A stretch of DNA of 64,000 nucleotides from Oceanotoga teriensis (GTDB taxonomy: Bacteria > Thermotogota > Thermotogae > Petrotogales > Petrotogaceae), in NCBI RefSeq assembly GCF_003148465.1, contig NZ_QGGI01000012.1, positions 1 through 64,000 of the forward strand, given 5' to 3'. This document shows, piece after piece, positions 25,644 to 34,549 of the stretch. Each line of letters begins with the position of its first letter. Position 1 is the first letter of the stretch. The position numbers and the translations under genes are program-made. Under the pieces are notes generated by a model. That model had not been told where the DNA came from, made no database searches, and saw only the letters and a list, made by a program, of their open reading frames with translations.

Positions 25644-25655
25644 CTTATTACTCCT

Positions 25656-26105
25656 TTAAATATCGTATTTTATAGTTCTTTTCATTTTTCTTTCAAAATC
25701 TTTTTTTGCTAAAGTTTCTCTTTTATCGTATTGTTTTTTCCCTTTTGCAAGACCTATTTCTAATTTTATCAATCCTTTTTCAGTGATATAAATTTTTAAA
25801 GGAATTATAGTTAATTTTTCTTTTTTTAGTTTTTCTTGTATTTTTCTCAGTTCTTCCTTGTGTAAAAGAAGTTTTCTTTGTCTTAATGGTTCATGGTTAA
25901 AAATTGATGAATTTCCATAAGGAGTTATATTAGCATTATTTAAGTATGCTTCACGATTTTTAACTTTACAGTATGAATCTTTTATATTTATATGCCCATT
26001 TTTTATTGATTTAACTTCTGAGCCAGTTAATGAAATGCCAGCTTCAAATTTGTCAAGTATAAAATAATCATGATAAGCTTTTTTATTATTAGTAATTATC
26101 TTCAT
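25656..26105 (-). CDS. smpB: SsrA-binding protein
   Basis: SmpB binds tmRNA and brings it to stalled ribosomes for trans-translation. The protein has 149 residues, the usual size, with NKKAYHDYFILDKFEAGISLTGSEVKSI near the start, the central NANITPYGN segment, and the basic C-terminal tail KRETLAKKDFERKMKR that occupies the mRNA channel. The start overlaps disA by 17 bases, and GAGGTGG lies inside that overlap. The tmRNA gene itself is not in the window. Confidence 0.95.
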   Translation of the reverse strand: MKIITNNKKAYHDYFILDKFEAGISLTGSEVKSIKNGHINIKDSYCKVKNREAYLNNANITPYGNSSIFNHEPLRQRKLLLHKEELRKIQEKLKKEKLTIIPLKIYITEKGLIKLEIGLAKGKKQYDKRETLAKKDFERKMKRTIKYDI

Positions 26106-27201
26106 TTTTAAATTCCACCTCTAAATCTTTTTCTTTGATATCTTCTGTTTCTTTTTTCTTTCTATGCAATGCTCCCAATATTATTTCGGCTCTTCTTTTA
26201 CCTATTCCAGCAACATTGGTTAAATCCTCAAAAGATGCTTCCATCAATGAAGGAAGTCTTTCAAAATTATCTACAACATTTTTAACTGCTGATGAAGGTA
26301 ATTTTGTTGAGTATAATATTCTATAACCCCTTGGGATTATTATTTTTTCTTCAAGTTCATCATCGGAGGATACATCATATCCCAAAGTTCTTGCTATTGT
26401 GAATAAATTTACTAAATCGTCGGTTTTTACATTATTAAAATTTTCTATAGCATCTTCCGATTTTTGATAATTTAAATCATCTACATTATAATCCATTATG
26501 ATTGCTCCAACAAGTTTAGGAACAGATCTTAAGATTTCTTCATATTCGAGTTTAGAACTACCAGCTATTTCTCCAAGTTCTCTCAAATATTTATCTGTTG
26601 CTTGAGTTATTTTTATGGTTAACATTCCTTTTGATATTATTTCAGCTACATCATATAAACTAACATTTTTTCTCACTTCTTCTATGTTAAGATAATCTAT
26701 TAAATCTAAAAAACTTTGCTTATATCTTTGAGCAATTGTTATTTCTTGGTTTACTCTTGCAAAGAGTATATTTTCTGTTAAAAGTTCGTGTTTTTTGTTT
26801 TTATAAAATACAGATACCGAATTACGTCTTTTTGAAACAGCTATGGTTATATCTCCAGTTTGAAGTGATACTTTTTCAGCTGTTCTATGTCTCATACCGG
26901 TTTCATCTGAATTTAATGATTTTTCAGGATTTAATTGAGCATTTGCAAATAGTATTTTTTCAGCATTTTTATCGAGTACTATAGCACCATCCATTTTTGC
27001 AAGCTCATATATTTTTTCTGGTATGAATAAAGCATCTAATTCGAAGCCAAGTTGTATTAAACCTTCTTCAAGATACTTTTCAGGGCTTGAAGCTAAAAAT
27101 ATTAAAGCTCCTAAATTTGCTTCCATTATTCTATCGATTCCTTTTCTTAATTGTTTTCCAGGTGCTAAAAAATCAAGTATTTTTAATAAGCCCTCATCCA
27201 T
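26089..27201 (-). CDS. disA: Diadenylate cyclase and DNA integrity scanning protein DisA
   Basis: DisA makes c-di-AMP from two ATP and monitors branched DNA. Of its 370 residues, the first 145 form the DAC domain with the catalytic Asp71-Gly-Ala and Arg104-His-Arg motifs (RHRTAE). A helical spine follows, and a C-terminal helix-hairpin-helix domain has VAGIGKRRAEIIL. All catalytic motifs are intact. Its place after clpC and radA matches the order known from Bacillus and Thermotoga. ATG follows AAGGGGG, which itself lies at the end of radA. Confidence 0.96.
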   Translation of the reverse strand: MDEGLLKILDFLAPGKQLRKGIDRIMEANLGALIFLASSPEKYLEEGLIQLGFELDALFIPEKIYELAKMDGAIVLDKNAEKILFANAQLNPEKSLNSDETGMRHRTAEKVSLQTGDITIAVSKRRNSVSVFYKNKKHELLTENILFARVNQEITIAQRYKQSFLDLIDYLNIEEVRKNVSLYDVAEIISKGMLTIKITQATDKYLRELGEIAGSSKLEYEEILRSVPKLVGAIIMDYNVDDLNYQKSEDAIENFNNVKTDDLVNLFTIARTLGYDVSSDDELEEKIIIPRGYRILYSTKLPSSAVKNVVDNFERLPSLMEASFEDLTNVAGIGKRRAEIILGALHRKKKETEDIKEKDLEVEFKNEDNY

Positions 27202-27203
27202 AT

Positions 27204-28541
27204 TTAAACCCCCTTGAATAATTTAACTAATTCATTTATATTTTTTATTGGAGTACAAGATTTAACTTTTTTGCTATTTTTTTCTGGAATTAATATATTT
27301 TCCATACCAAGTCTTTTTGAAATTTCAATTCTTTTTTCTATTGAACTCACAGAACGAATTTTTCCATCTAATCCTATTTCACCTATAGCTATTGTAGGAC
27401 CTAATGGAGGTGTTTCTAATAATGATGAAACTAAAGAATTAGCTATCGCTAAATCTATTGCAGAATCATTTATTTTGAATCCACCAGAGGTACTTACAAA
27501 TATATCTTTAGATTCTATAGGCATTTTTAGTTTTTTTGATAAAACAGCACTTATCATTAAAACTCGATCTAAAGGGACACCAGATGTGATTCTTCTGGGA
27601 GTTCCATAAACTGGTTTACTCACTAAAGCTTGAATTTCTATTGGAATTAGTTTATTCCCTTCTTTTATTATTGTTAAAGTATTTCCTGATTCATTTGAAT
27701 AATCATTTAAAAAAAATTCATTCATATTTTCTATTGGGATTAATCCTTTTGAAGTCATTTCTAATAATATTATTTCATCGGTAGGTCCATATCGATTTTT
27801 GGTTATTCTTACCATTCTTAATCCAGAAGTTTTTTCAAGATCAAATTGTATAACACAATCTACTATATGTTCTAATATTTTTGGACCTGCAACGGCTCCT
27901 TCTTTGTTTACATGTCCGATTAAGACTATTGTTATATCATTATTTTTTGCAAAATTAGTTATTTTCTTAGAGCATTCTCTAACTTGTAATATGCTTCCTG
28001 CTATTGAATCAAATTCATCTGATTTCATGGTTTGAATTGAATCGATAAAAACAACCGAGGGTTTTTTTGTTGATTTAGATATGGTGTTTATTATTGAATC
28101 TATATCATTTTCAAATATAAGACCTATATTTTTATTTTCTATATTTAATCTTTTATATCTTTGTATTACTTGAGTTTTTGATTCTTCACCAGTTGCATAA
28201 AGTACAAATCCATCAATATCTTTAGAAATTTGAGATATTAATGTACTTTTACCTATGCCAGGTTCACCACTTATTAAATAAATTCCACCTTTTACAAAGC
28301 CGCCATTTATGGAATCATTGAATTCTTTTATGGAAGTTTTAATTCTTACAGGTATAGAAACTTCTTCATCAAGATAAGTTATTTCTGATGTTGTTTTTGA
28401 TGTTTTTTTATTTTTTTTAAAATCAATATCCGCGGTAAATTCTACCGCGGATGATATTGAATTACATGATGGACATTTAGCAAACCATTTATCAGATTCA
28501 AATCCACATTCATTGCATACAAAATATTTTTTCGTCTTCAA
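27204..28541 (-). CDS. radA: DNA repair protein RadA
   Basis: RadA (Sms) is a RecA-like ATPase that helps branch migration in recombinational repair. The order is a C4 zinc finger (CNECG and CPSCN, residues 9-27), a RecA core with Walker A GEPGIGKST near residue 93, the diagnostic KNRYG motif near 250, and a Lon-protease-like C-terminal domain. Length 445 is typical. The start is TTG at 28541, overlapping the clpC stop by four bases, with GGTGG just before it. Translational coupling to clpC is likely. Confidence 0.95.
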   Translation of the reverse strand: MKTKKYFVCNECGFESDKWFAKCPSCNSISSAVEFTADIDFKKNKKTSKTTSEITYLDEEVSIPVRIKTSIKEFNDSINGGFVKGGIYLISGEPGIGKSTLISQISKDIDGFVLYATGEESKTQVIQRYKRLNIENKNIGLIFENDIDSIINTISKSTKKPSVVFIDSIQTMKSDEFDSIAGSILQVRECSKKITNFAKNNDITIVLIGHVNKEGAVAGPKILEHIVDCVIQFDLEKTSGLRMVRITKNRYGPTDEIILLEMTSKGLIPIENMNEFFLNDYSNESGNTLTIIKEGNKLIPIEIQALVSKPVYGTPRRITSGVPLDRVLMISAVLSKKLKMPIESKDIFVSTSGGFKINDSAIDLAIANSLVSSLLETPPLGPTIAIGEIGLDGKIRSVSSIEKRIEISKRLGMENILIPEKNSKKVKSCTPIKNINELVKLFKGV

Positions 28542-31033
28542 GTGTTTTTTACCACCTTTTTCTTTTTGGAGACAATTTTTTTGAATGAAAGACCATCTTT
28601 TTTACTTCCAATAGATATTTGATCGCCTTCTTTAAATTTTCCTTTTAATAATTCTTCTGAAAGGGGATCTTCTATATATTTTTGTATAGTTCTTTTTAGA
28701 GGTCTTGCACCATAAACTGGATCATATCCTTTTTCTAAAATGAAATCTATGGCATTTTTACTTATCTTTATTTTTATATCTTTATCTTCAAGTCTTGTTG
28801 AGATATCTTTTAGTTGAATTTCAATTATAGATTTTATATTTTCTTTAGTTAAAGGATGGAATACGACTACATCATCTAATCTATTTATAAATTCTGGTTT
28901 GAAAGCTTTTTTTATTGCTGACATTACAGAGCTTTTTATTTCTTTGTATTCGGATTTTTCAGAGATCTCTTCTACAAAACCAAGAGATCTTTTAGATTTA
29001 TTTATATGTTCAGAGCCCAAGTTTGAAGTCATTATTATTATAGTGTTTCTAAAATCAACTGTTCTACCTTGTGAGTCTGTAAGTCTTCCTTCATCCATTA
29101 TTTGAAGTAATATGTTGAATACATCAGGATGTGCTTTTTCAATTTCATCCAAAAGAATAACTGAATATGGTCTTCTTCTTACCACTTCTGTTAATTGACC
29201 ACCATCTTCAAAACCAACATATCCTGGAGGAGCTCCAACAAGCCTTGAAACATTGAATTTTTCCATATATTCACTCATATCAATCCTTACAAGAGAACTT
29301 TCATCACCAAATAAATATTCGGAAATAGTTTTAGCGAGTTCTGTTTTACCTACCCCTGTAGGACCTAAAAACATGAAAACTCCATTAGGGCGTCTTGGAT
29401 CTTTTAAACCACTTCTGGATCTTCTAATAGCTTTAGAAACAGATACTATTGATTCGTGCTGACCTATAACTCTTTCATGTAAAACAGCTTCTAAGTTTAA
29501 TAATTTATCTATTTCACTTGATTCAAGTTTTTTTAATGGAATTCCTGTCCAATTTGATACAACATCGGCTATTTCTTGTTCTTTAATTGGAATTACTTGA
29601 TTTTCTGCTTTTTTTCTCCATTCCATATAATTTTCTTTGTATGCATCTCTTAAAGTTTCTAATTCTGAGTTTATTTTTTCTACTTCATCCATCTTGTTTT
29701 CAGAAATTTTTAAATTTTTTTCAGCTTCAAGAGATTCAATTTTTTCTACTTCTTTTTTTAATTTTTTTGGTAATGTCAAAGTATCAAGTCTCGCTTTTGC
29801 ACCAGCTTCATCTATTATATCAATAGCTTTATCTGGTAAATATCTATCAGTTATATATCTGACTGACAAATTTACAGCATTTTCTATGGCAAAATCTGTG
29901 TAATTTACCATATGATGTTCTTCATATTTAATCTTTATTCCTTTTAATATTGCGATAGCTTCTTCATTGGAAGGTTCCGCAACAAATATTTTTTGAAATC
30001 TTCTTTCAAGTGCAGGATCTTTTTCTATAAATTTTCTATATTCTGAAGATGTCGTAGAACCTATAAGAGTTATACTTCCATTTGCAAGTGCTGGCTTTAA
30101 AACATTTGCAGCATCCATAGAAGAACCCTCAGCAGCTCCAGCTTCTACTATCATATGAAGCTCATCTAAGAATAAAATTATATCTTCAGTTTTTTCCAAA
30201 ACTTGCATGAGTTTTTTCATTCTTTTTTCAAATTCACCCCTATATTTTGTTCCCGCTACTAAAGAGGTTATATCAAGTGCAAATATTGTTTTATTTTTTA
30301 AAACTTCTGGTACATCACCATCAGCAATTTTTTTAGCTAAACCTTCAACTATAGCACTTTTTCCAACGCCAGCTTCACCTATTAACACAGGATTATTTTT
30401 TTTCCTTCTGGCAAGAATTTCCATAACTCTTCTTATTTCAATTTCTCTACCTATTACAGGATCTAATTTTTCTTCTCTCGCTTTTTCTGTTAGGTCTGTT
30501 CCAAAATCTTCTAATTGTTTTAAAGCATTTTGTTTTTGCCTTTTTTTGTCTTCATTATCTTCAAATTCAATTGTTTCCTCATTTGGCTTTATTTCGCCCT
30601 TCATCATTAAATCTGCAAGCTGTTTTCTCATATTTGAAAGATTAACTCCCATTCTTTTCATTATATGAGATGCAATACCTTCAGCTTCACGACAAATACC
30701 TAACAAAAGATGTTCGGCATCTATTCTTGAAGAACCCATTAATTCAGATTCATCATAGGCCAATTCTATTATTCTTTTTGCTCTTGGAGTTGGTTGTGGT
30801 GCTCCAATTATTCCTTGACTAGAGTTTGTTCCTACAACATTTGTTATTTCAGATTTTAATTTTTCATAATTTATTTCAAACTCTTTGAATACTACATCAA
30901 GATATTTTCCACCTACTTTTAATAATCCAAGTAATATATGTTCTGTTCCAACATATGGGTGTCCCATGTCTTTAGCTTCATTCTGCGCATTTATAAACAC
31001 TTTGGCAGCTCTTTCAGTAAAATTGTCGAACAT
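28538..31033 (-). CDS. clpC: ATP-dependent Clp protease ATP-binding subunit ClpC
   Basis: AAA+ unfoldase that feeds proteins to ClpP, 831 residues. A double Clp-N domain (1-145) has the repeated GTEHILLGL and DAEHLLLGI. The first ATPase module has GEAGVGKSA, a short coiled-coil middle region follows (about 410-460), and the second module has GPTGVGKTE. A ClpP-binding hydrophobic tripeptide is expected in the second module. The frame opens at 31048, but GGAGGTG directly precedes the ATG at 31033. It heads clpC-radA-disA-smpB. The usual ctsR, mcsA and mcsB neighbours are missing. Confidence 0.95.
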   Translation of the reverse strand: MFDNFTERAAKVFINAQNEAKDMGHPYVGTEHILLGLLKVGGKYLDVVFKEFEINYEKLKSEITNVVGTNSSQGIIGAPQPTPRAKRIIELAYDESELMGSSRIDAEHLLLGICREAEGIASHIMKRMGVNLSNMRKQLADLMMKGEIKPNEETIEFEDNEDKKRQKQNALKQLEDFGTDLTEKAREEKLDPVIGREIEIRRVMEILARRKKNNPVLIGEAGVGKSAIVEGLAKKIADGDVPEVLKNKTIFALDITSLVAGTKYRGEFEKRMKKLMQVLEKTEDIILFLDELHMIVEAGAAEGSSMDAANVLKPALANGSITLIGSTTSSEYRKFIEKDPALERRFQKIFVAEPSNEEAIAILKGIKIKYEEHHMVNYTDFAIENAVNLSVRYITDRYLPDKAIDIIDEAGAKARLDTLTLPKKLKKEVEKIESLEAEKNLKISENKMDEVEKINSELETLRDAYKENYMEWRKKAENQVIPIKEQEIADVVSNWTGIPLKKLESSEIDKLLNLEAVLHERVIGQHESIVSVSKAIRRSRSGLKDPRRPNGVFMFLGPTGVGKTELAKTISEYLFGDESSLVRIDMSEYMEKFNVSRLVGAPPGYVGFEDGGQLTEVVRRRPYSVILLDEIEKAHPDVFNILLQIMDEGRLTDSQGRTVDFRNTIIIMTSNLGSEHINKSKRSLGFVEEISEKSEYKEIKSSVMSAIKKAFKPEFINRLDDVVVFHPLTKENIKSIIEIQLKDISTRLEDKDIKIKISKNAIDFILEKGYDPVYGARPLKRTIQKYIEDPLSEELLKGKFKEGDQISIGSKKDGLSFKKIVSKKKKVVKNT

Positions 31034-31263
31034 CTTTTTCACCTCCATATTCGACCATATTTGCTGTATTCATTGCACTTATATTTTATCACGAATATTT
31101 ATAATTACAAAATTTTTATATTACAAACATCCTATATATAGGCAACAAAATAAATAAGATAAAATAAATCATAATTTGTGTATAAAATAAATGACTATAA
31201 TATTTATTAAAAGTCCGAAAAACAAAAAAACATTTGTTTAATATTTTTGTTACTTTAATGCAA

Positions 31264-31292
31264 TTGACAATATTCTTCAACTCTGATATAAT
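31264..31292 (+). promoter_or_regulatory. Consensus sigma-70-type promoter of the tRNA-rpmG-secE-nusG unit
   Basis: TTGACA at 31264-31269 and TATAAT at 31287-31292 have the ideal 17-base spacing. A hairpin with GTTAGC (31301-31306) and GCTAAC (31318-31323) lies in the 5' leader just before tRNA-Thr. The promoter probably drives both tRNAs and, by read-through, much of the ribosomal and RNA polymerase block. Confidence 0.92.
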
Positions 31293-31335
31293 CATTCACG
31301 GTTAGCGCAACTTGATGGCTAACGAACAAAATAAC

Positions 31336-31411
31336 GCCGACGTAGCTCAATTGGCAGAGCGGCTGACTTGTAATCAGCAGGTTGGGGGTTCAAGTCCCTT
31401 CGTCGGCTCCA
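31336..31411 (+). tRNA. tRNA-Thr (anticodon TGT)
   Basis: The acceptor arms GCCGACG and CGTCGGC pair fully. The anticodon stem GCTGA/TCAGC closes a loop with TGT at positions 34-36, and the T arm has GGTTCAAGTCC. The CCA end is encoded. Confidence 0.97.
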
Positions 31412-31427
31412 TAAAAACAATAATTGT

Positions 31428-31514
31428 GGTTAGGTGCCCGAGCGGCCAAAGGGGGCGGACTGTAAATCCGCTGGCAGATTGCCTTCGAAGGTTCGAATCC
31501 TTCCCTAACCACCA
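31428..31514 (+). tRNA. tRNA-Tyr (anticodon GTA)
   Basis: The acceptor arms GGTTAGG and CCTAACC pair fully. The anticodon stem GCGGA/TCCGC closes a loop with GTA. The long variable arm typical of bacterial tRNA-Tyr is present, and CCA is encoded after the discriminator A. Confidence 0.97.
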
Positions 31515-31542
31515 TAATTTTTAGCTGGGCGAGGTGAAAGCT

Positions 31543-31707
31543 ATGGCTTCAAAAAACGTAATAGTGAACTTTTCTTTAAAGTGTTCTGAATGTGGTACAA
31601 GAAATTATTATAAGAAAAAGAATAGAAATTTTAAAGAAAAAATTGAATTGAAAAAGTTTTGTCCAAAGTGTAGAAAACATACATTACATACTGAATCAAA
31701 AATATAG
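31543..31707 (+). CDS. rpmG: 50S ribosomal protein L33
   Basis: Large-subunit protein L33, only 54 residues. It reads MASKNVIVNFSLKCSECGTRN and ends with FCPKCRKHTLHTESKI. The two CxxC pairs (CSEC and CPKC) mark the zinc-binding form. GAGGTG stands seven bases before the ATG. It sits between tRNA-Tyr and secE, the order found in Thermotogales and many other bacteria, and must be transcribed with the tRNAs from the promoter at 31264. Confidence 0.96.
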   Translation: MASKNVIVNFSLKCSECGTRNYYKKKNRNFKEKIELKKFCPKCRKHTLHTESKI

Positions 31708-31714
31708 AGTTGAA

Positions 31715-31745
31715 AAAGCCCCTTCAAATGTCAAGGGGCTTTATT
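31715..31745 (+). terminator. Hairpin between rpmG and secE, partial terminator
   Basis: AAAGCCCCTT and AAGGGGCTTT pair around eight bases, followed by a broken T-tract (TTTATTT). No separate promoter for secE is evident, so it likely allows partial read-through and sets a step down in expression. Confidence 0.75.
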
Positions 31746-31782
31746 TCATAAGAATATGGGATTGTTTGAGGAGGTACAGAAT

Positions 31783-32010
31783 ATGTCAAAATTCTGGGTT
31801 TTTTTGAGTTCTGTGTGGCAAGAAGCTAAAAAGGTTAGCTGGCCATCAAAGAAAGATTTAATGAAATCGACAGGTGTCGTTTTAGTTATAATTCTTTTTG
31901 TTTCTGTTTATTTGTTGGTAATTGACTGGGGATTATTATCGGCATTCACAAAATGGGTATACCCTATATTCCTTGGAGGAATGGCTACAAATATGACACC
32001 CAATCCATAA
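31783..32010 (+). CDS. secE: Preprotein translocase subunit SecE
   Basis: Small essential subunit of the SecYEG channel, 75 residues. It has the conserved amphipathic segment VWQEAKKVSWPSKKDLMKST followed by one membrane helix (VVLVIILFVSVYLLVIDWGL). The short single-helix form is standard outside Enterobacteria. The frame opens nine codons earlier, but GAGGAGG precedes the ATG at 31783. nusG follows after 23 bases, the near-universal order. Confidence 0.95.
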   Translation: MSKFWVFLSSVWQEAKKVSWPSKKDLMKSTGVVLVIILFVSVYLLVIDWGLLSAFTKWVYPIFLGGMATNMTPNP

Positions 32011-32033
32011 ATTATAAAAGTGGGTGATTGAAT

Positions 32034-33101
32034 ATGCGTAAAGAATGGTATGTTTTACAAGCGTACTCAGGTATGGAAAATAAAGTAAAAGAATTATTAG
32101 AAGAAAAGTATAGAATGTTAGGCTTTGCGCATTTTTTTGGAAAAATAATAGTTCCAGAAATAGAAGAGCTTGACTATTCAAATAAAAAAGTAGAAAAAGT
32201 TTTTGTTAATAATGATTCTAAAGTTTTTACTAAAAAAGGTAAAGATATAAAAAAAGGTGATGTTATAGCTAAAGAAGCTGATTTTTTTGCTAAAGAAAAT
32301 GGAATTATTACATCTTTAAAAAATTTTAGAAGAATTATAATAGAAACAAAAGGTAAAAAATATTCTACTACCTATTTAATTCCGGAAAATGCCGGAATTT
32401 TAGCTGGTTTAAGAGTGGGTAAAGATGTTAAAGCTGGCATGCCATTCACAAAAGATGCTTCTTTTGAGTGTGAAGTTGATGGTGAAATAGGTGCTATAGA
32501 AAAAGTAAAAAAAGTAATAATAGATAATTCCTTGGGAGAAAAGGATGTCTATATAGTTCCACGTTCTAATTTTGATTCTAAAGTTTTTAGAAATGGAACA
32601 GAAATTTCTAAAGGTGAAAAATTAGCAGAAGGAAAAGAATTTAAAGCTAAATCATCTGGTAGAGTTGATGTTAGAGAAACTGCAATGAGAAAAGAAATTA
32701 GAATAATAAAAACTTCAAGAAAAAAACTTTTTCCAGGGTATATTTTTATAGAAATGATGCATGTTAAAGAAGCCGAAAATCTTGTTAAATCAATACCTTA
32801 TGTTTCAACATTTTTGAATGTTGGTGGTAAACCTATAAGACTTAAAAGAAATGAAATAAGAGCTTTATTAAGACTTATTGGTGAAGAAGATTATGAAGAT
32901 AAAAAAGATAAAACTGAAATAAGAATTGATTATGAAATTGGCGAGCATGTTAAAATAATAAATGGACCATTTGAATTTTTTACTGGAAAAATTAAAAATA
33001 TAGATTTAGATAAACATGAAGTTAATGTTTCTGTTTCTATGTTCGGAAGAGAAACTGACGTTGAGTTGGGTCTATCTGAAATAGAAAAAATAGTTGAATG
33101 A
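32034..33101 (+). CDS. nusG: Transcription factor NusG with large internal insertion
   Basis: NusG binds RNA polymerase and modulates elongation, termination and coupling to ribosomes. At 355 residues it is about twice the usual 180. The NGN domain begins with EWYVLQAYSGMENKV and resumes near residue 230 with KLFPGYIFIEM; between them is an insertion of about 180 residues with two related beta-rich parts (KVFTKKGKDIKKGDVIAKE and KVFRNGTEISKGEKLAEGKE). The C-terminal KOW domain has GEHVKIINGPFEFFTGKI. Thermotoga NusG is known to carry such an insertion. ATG start after GGGTGAT. Confidence 0.95.
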   Translation: MRKEWYVLQAYSGMENKVKELLEEKYRMLGFAHFFGKIIVPEIEELDYSNKKVEKVFVNNDSKVFTKKGKDIKKGDVIAKEADFFAKENGIITSLKNFRRIIIETKGKKYSTTYLIPENAGILAGLRVGKDVKAGMPFTKDASFECEVDGEIGAIEKVKKVIIDNSLGEKDVYIVPRSNFDSKVFRNGTEISKGEKLAEGKEFKAKSSGRVDVRETAMRKEIRIIKTSRKKLFPGYIFIEMMHVKEAENLVKSIPYVSTFLNVGGKPIRLKRNEIRALLRLIGEEDYEDKKDKTEIRIDYEIGEHVKIINGPFEFFTGKIKNIDLDKHEVNVSVSMFGRETDVELGLSEIEKIVE

Positions 33102-33231
33102 TTAAAGTTTTGTTTACCAAAGATGTTTTATTTTTTACCAAATTTTATTATTTATTTCATAATAATTCTATATTATAAATTGGAATTTAGTGGGAGGAGA
33201 AATCCGAAAATACCACAAGGAGGTAGGAAAA

Positions 33232-33660
33232 ATGGCTAAGAAAATAGCAAGAGTAATAAAATTACAGCTACAAGCTGCTAAGGCAACTCCAGCCCCTCCA
33301 GTTGGTCCAGCACTTGGACAACATGGTGTAAATCTTATGGAGTTTTGTAAAAAATTTAATGCTGAAACAGCAGATAAAGCTGGTATGTTATTGCCTGTAG
33401 AAATAACTGTTTATGAAGACAGATCATTTACATTTGCAGTAAAAACCCCTCCAGCATCATTCTTGATAAAGAAGGCAGCAGGTGTAAAATCAGCAGCACA
33501 TAATCCTGGTAAAGAAATAGCTGGAAAGATCAAGAGAAGTCAGGTAAAAGAAATTGCCGAAACTAAGATGCAGGATCTAAATGCTAAAACCATTGAAGCT
33601 GCCATGAATATTATCATGGGAACAGCTAAAAATATGGGTATAGAAGTTGTAGAAGGATAA
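33232..33660 (+). CDS. rplK: 50S ribosomal protein L11
   Basis: L11 forms the stalk base with 23S rRNA and is the site of thiopeptide action, 142 residues. The N-terminal [29 protein letters not shown] and the C-terminal RNA-binding domain ([20 protein letters not shown]) are both standard. The frame extends 14 codons upstream, but AAGGAGGT lies just before the ATG at 33232. About 130 AT-rich bases separate it from nusG; I see no clear terminator or L1-type operator in them. Confidence 0.97.
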   Translation: MAKKIARVIKLQLQAAKATPAPPVGPALGQHGVNLMEFCKKFNAETADKAGMLLPVEITVYEDRSFTFAVKTPPASFLIKKAAGVKSAAHNPGKEIAGKIKRSQVKEIAETKMQDLNAKTIEAAMNIIMGTAKNMGIEVVEG

Positions 33661-33676
33661 GAGAGGGGGTAAAATA

Positions 33677-34378
33677 ATGGCAAAGCATGGAAAGAAATAT
33701 TTAGAAGCTAAAAAAATAGTTGAATCAGATAAATTATATGATTTAAAAGATGCAGTTGAACTTGCAAAAAAAGTTTCATATGCTAAATTCAACGCTTCAG
33801 TGGAAGTACATGTTCAATTAGGAATAGATCCTAAAAAAAGTGATCAAAACGTTAGAAGTACAGTAACTTTGCCTCATGGAACAGGTAAAGATGTTAAAGT
33901 TTTAGTTTTTGCTCAAGGTGAAAGAGCTGAAAAAGCTAAAGAAGCTGGAGCAGATTTTGTTGGAGCTGAAGATTTAGTTGAAAAGATAACTAAAGAAGGC
34001 TGGACAGATTTTGATGTTGCTATAGCTTCATCTGATATGATGAGATTTGTTGGGAAATTAGGTAAAGTATTGGGACCAAAAGGATTGATGCCATCTCCAA
34101 AAGCTGGAACAGTTACTGATGATATAGAAGCAGCAGTAAAGGGATTTAAAGCTGGTAGAGTTGAAGTAAGAAATGATAAAACTGGTAATGTTCATTTCCC
34201 AGCAGGTAAAGTTTCTTTTGAAGATGATCAATTAGTTGAAAATATAAAAAATGGTTTAGAACAATTATCTAAATTAAAACCAGCGGCATCAAAAGGTAAA
34301 TTTTTCCAAAAAGTAGTAATTGCACCTACAATGGGACCTGGAATTAAACTTGACATAAATGCTTTATCTATAGTATAA
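33677..34378 (+). CDS. rplA: 50S ribosomal protein L1
   Basis: L1 forms the mobile L1 stalk that handles E-site tRNA, 233 residues, the usual length. Recognisable stretches are [35 protein letters not shown] and the closing [11 protein letters not shown]. It follows rplK by 16 bases with GAGGGGG before the ATG. In other bacteria L1 represses its own operon by binding the mRNA; no matching site was identified here. Confidence 0.97.
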   Translation: MAKHGKKYLEAKKIVESDKLYDLKDAVELAKKVSYAKFNASVEVHVQLGIDPKKSDQNVRSTVTLPHGTGKDVKVLVFAQGERAEKAKEAGADFVGAEDLVEKITKEGWTDFDVAIASSDMMRFVGKLGKVLGPKGLMPSPKAGTVTDDIEAAVKGFKAGRVEVRNDKTGNVHFPAGKVSFEDDQLVENIKNGLEQLSKLKPAASKGKFFQKVVIAPTMGPGIKLDINALSIV

Positions 34379-34389
34379 TTTTTCAGGAA

Positions 34390-34549
34390 AAGTTAATAAT
34401 GTCGTACCTAAGACAGTAGGTTATATTGAAATCAATATATTAAAGATGCCTGCCGAGGTGCGTGGAGAAAAGAGACAAGTTTTTTGTTGTCTATGTTCCG
34501 CGACCCTCATTTAGTCGTGGAATTTTTTTATTTAAGGAGGTGCATTGAG
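34390..34549 (+). ncRNA. L10 leader, autoregulatory RNA of the rplJL operon
   Basis: The interval between rplA and rplJ has the L10 leader landmarks: AAGACAGTAGG near 34410, and TGCCTGCCGAGGTGCGTGGA near 34446, which with neighbouring sequence form the kink-turn region bound by L10(L12)4. A terminator-like hairpin follows and the rplJ ribosome binding site closes the element. Excess L10 complex would bind and reduce expression. Confidence 0.88.
34496..34529 (+). terminator. Intrinsic attenuator at the end of the L10 leader
   Basis: TTCCGCGAC and GTCGTGGAA form a nine-pair stem (one G-U) around a nine-base loop and are followed at once by seven T. It ends 20 bases before the rplJ start, so the leader can act by premature termination. 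Confidence 0.86.

Noticed and set aside
30207-30668. Plus-strand frame of 153 codons opposite clpC
   Set aside because: It is antisense to conserved ClpC ATPase sequence and has no ribosome binding site or homology that I can see.
31312-31524. Open frame across the two tRNAs
   Set aside because: It coincides with tRNA-Thr and tRNA-Tyr, whose structures are complete.
34484-34549. Upstream start for rplJ, adding 22 residues
   Set aside because: The extension would translate the leader hairpin and the ribosome binding site; the TTG at 34550 has AAGGAGGTG at ideal spacing.
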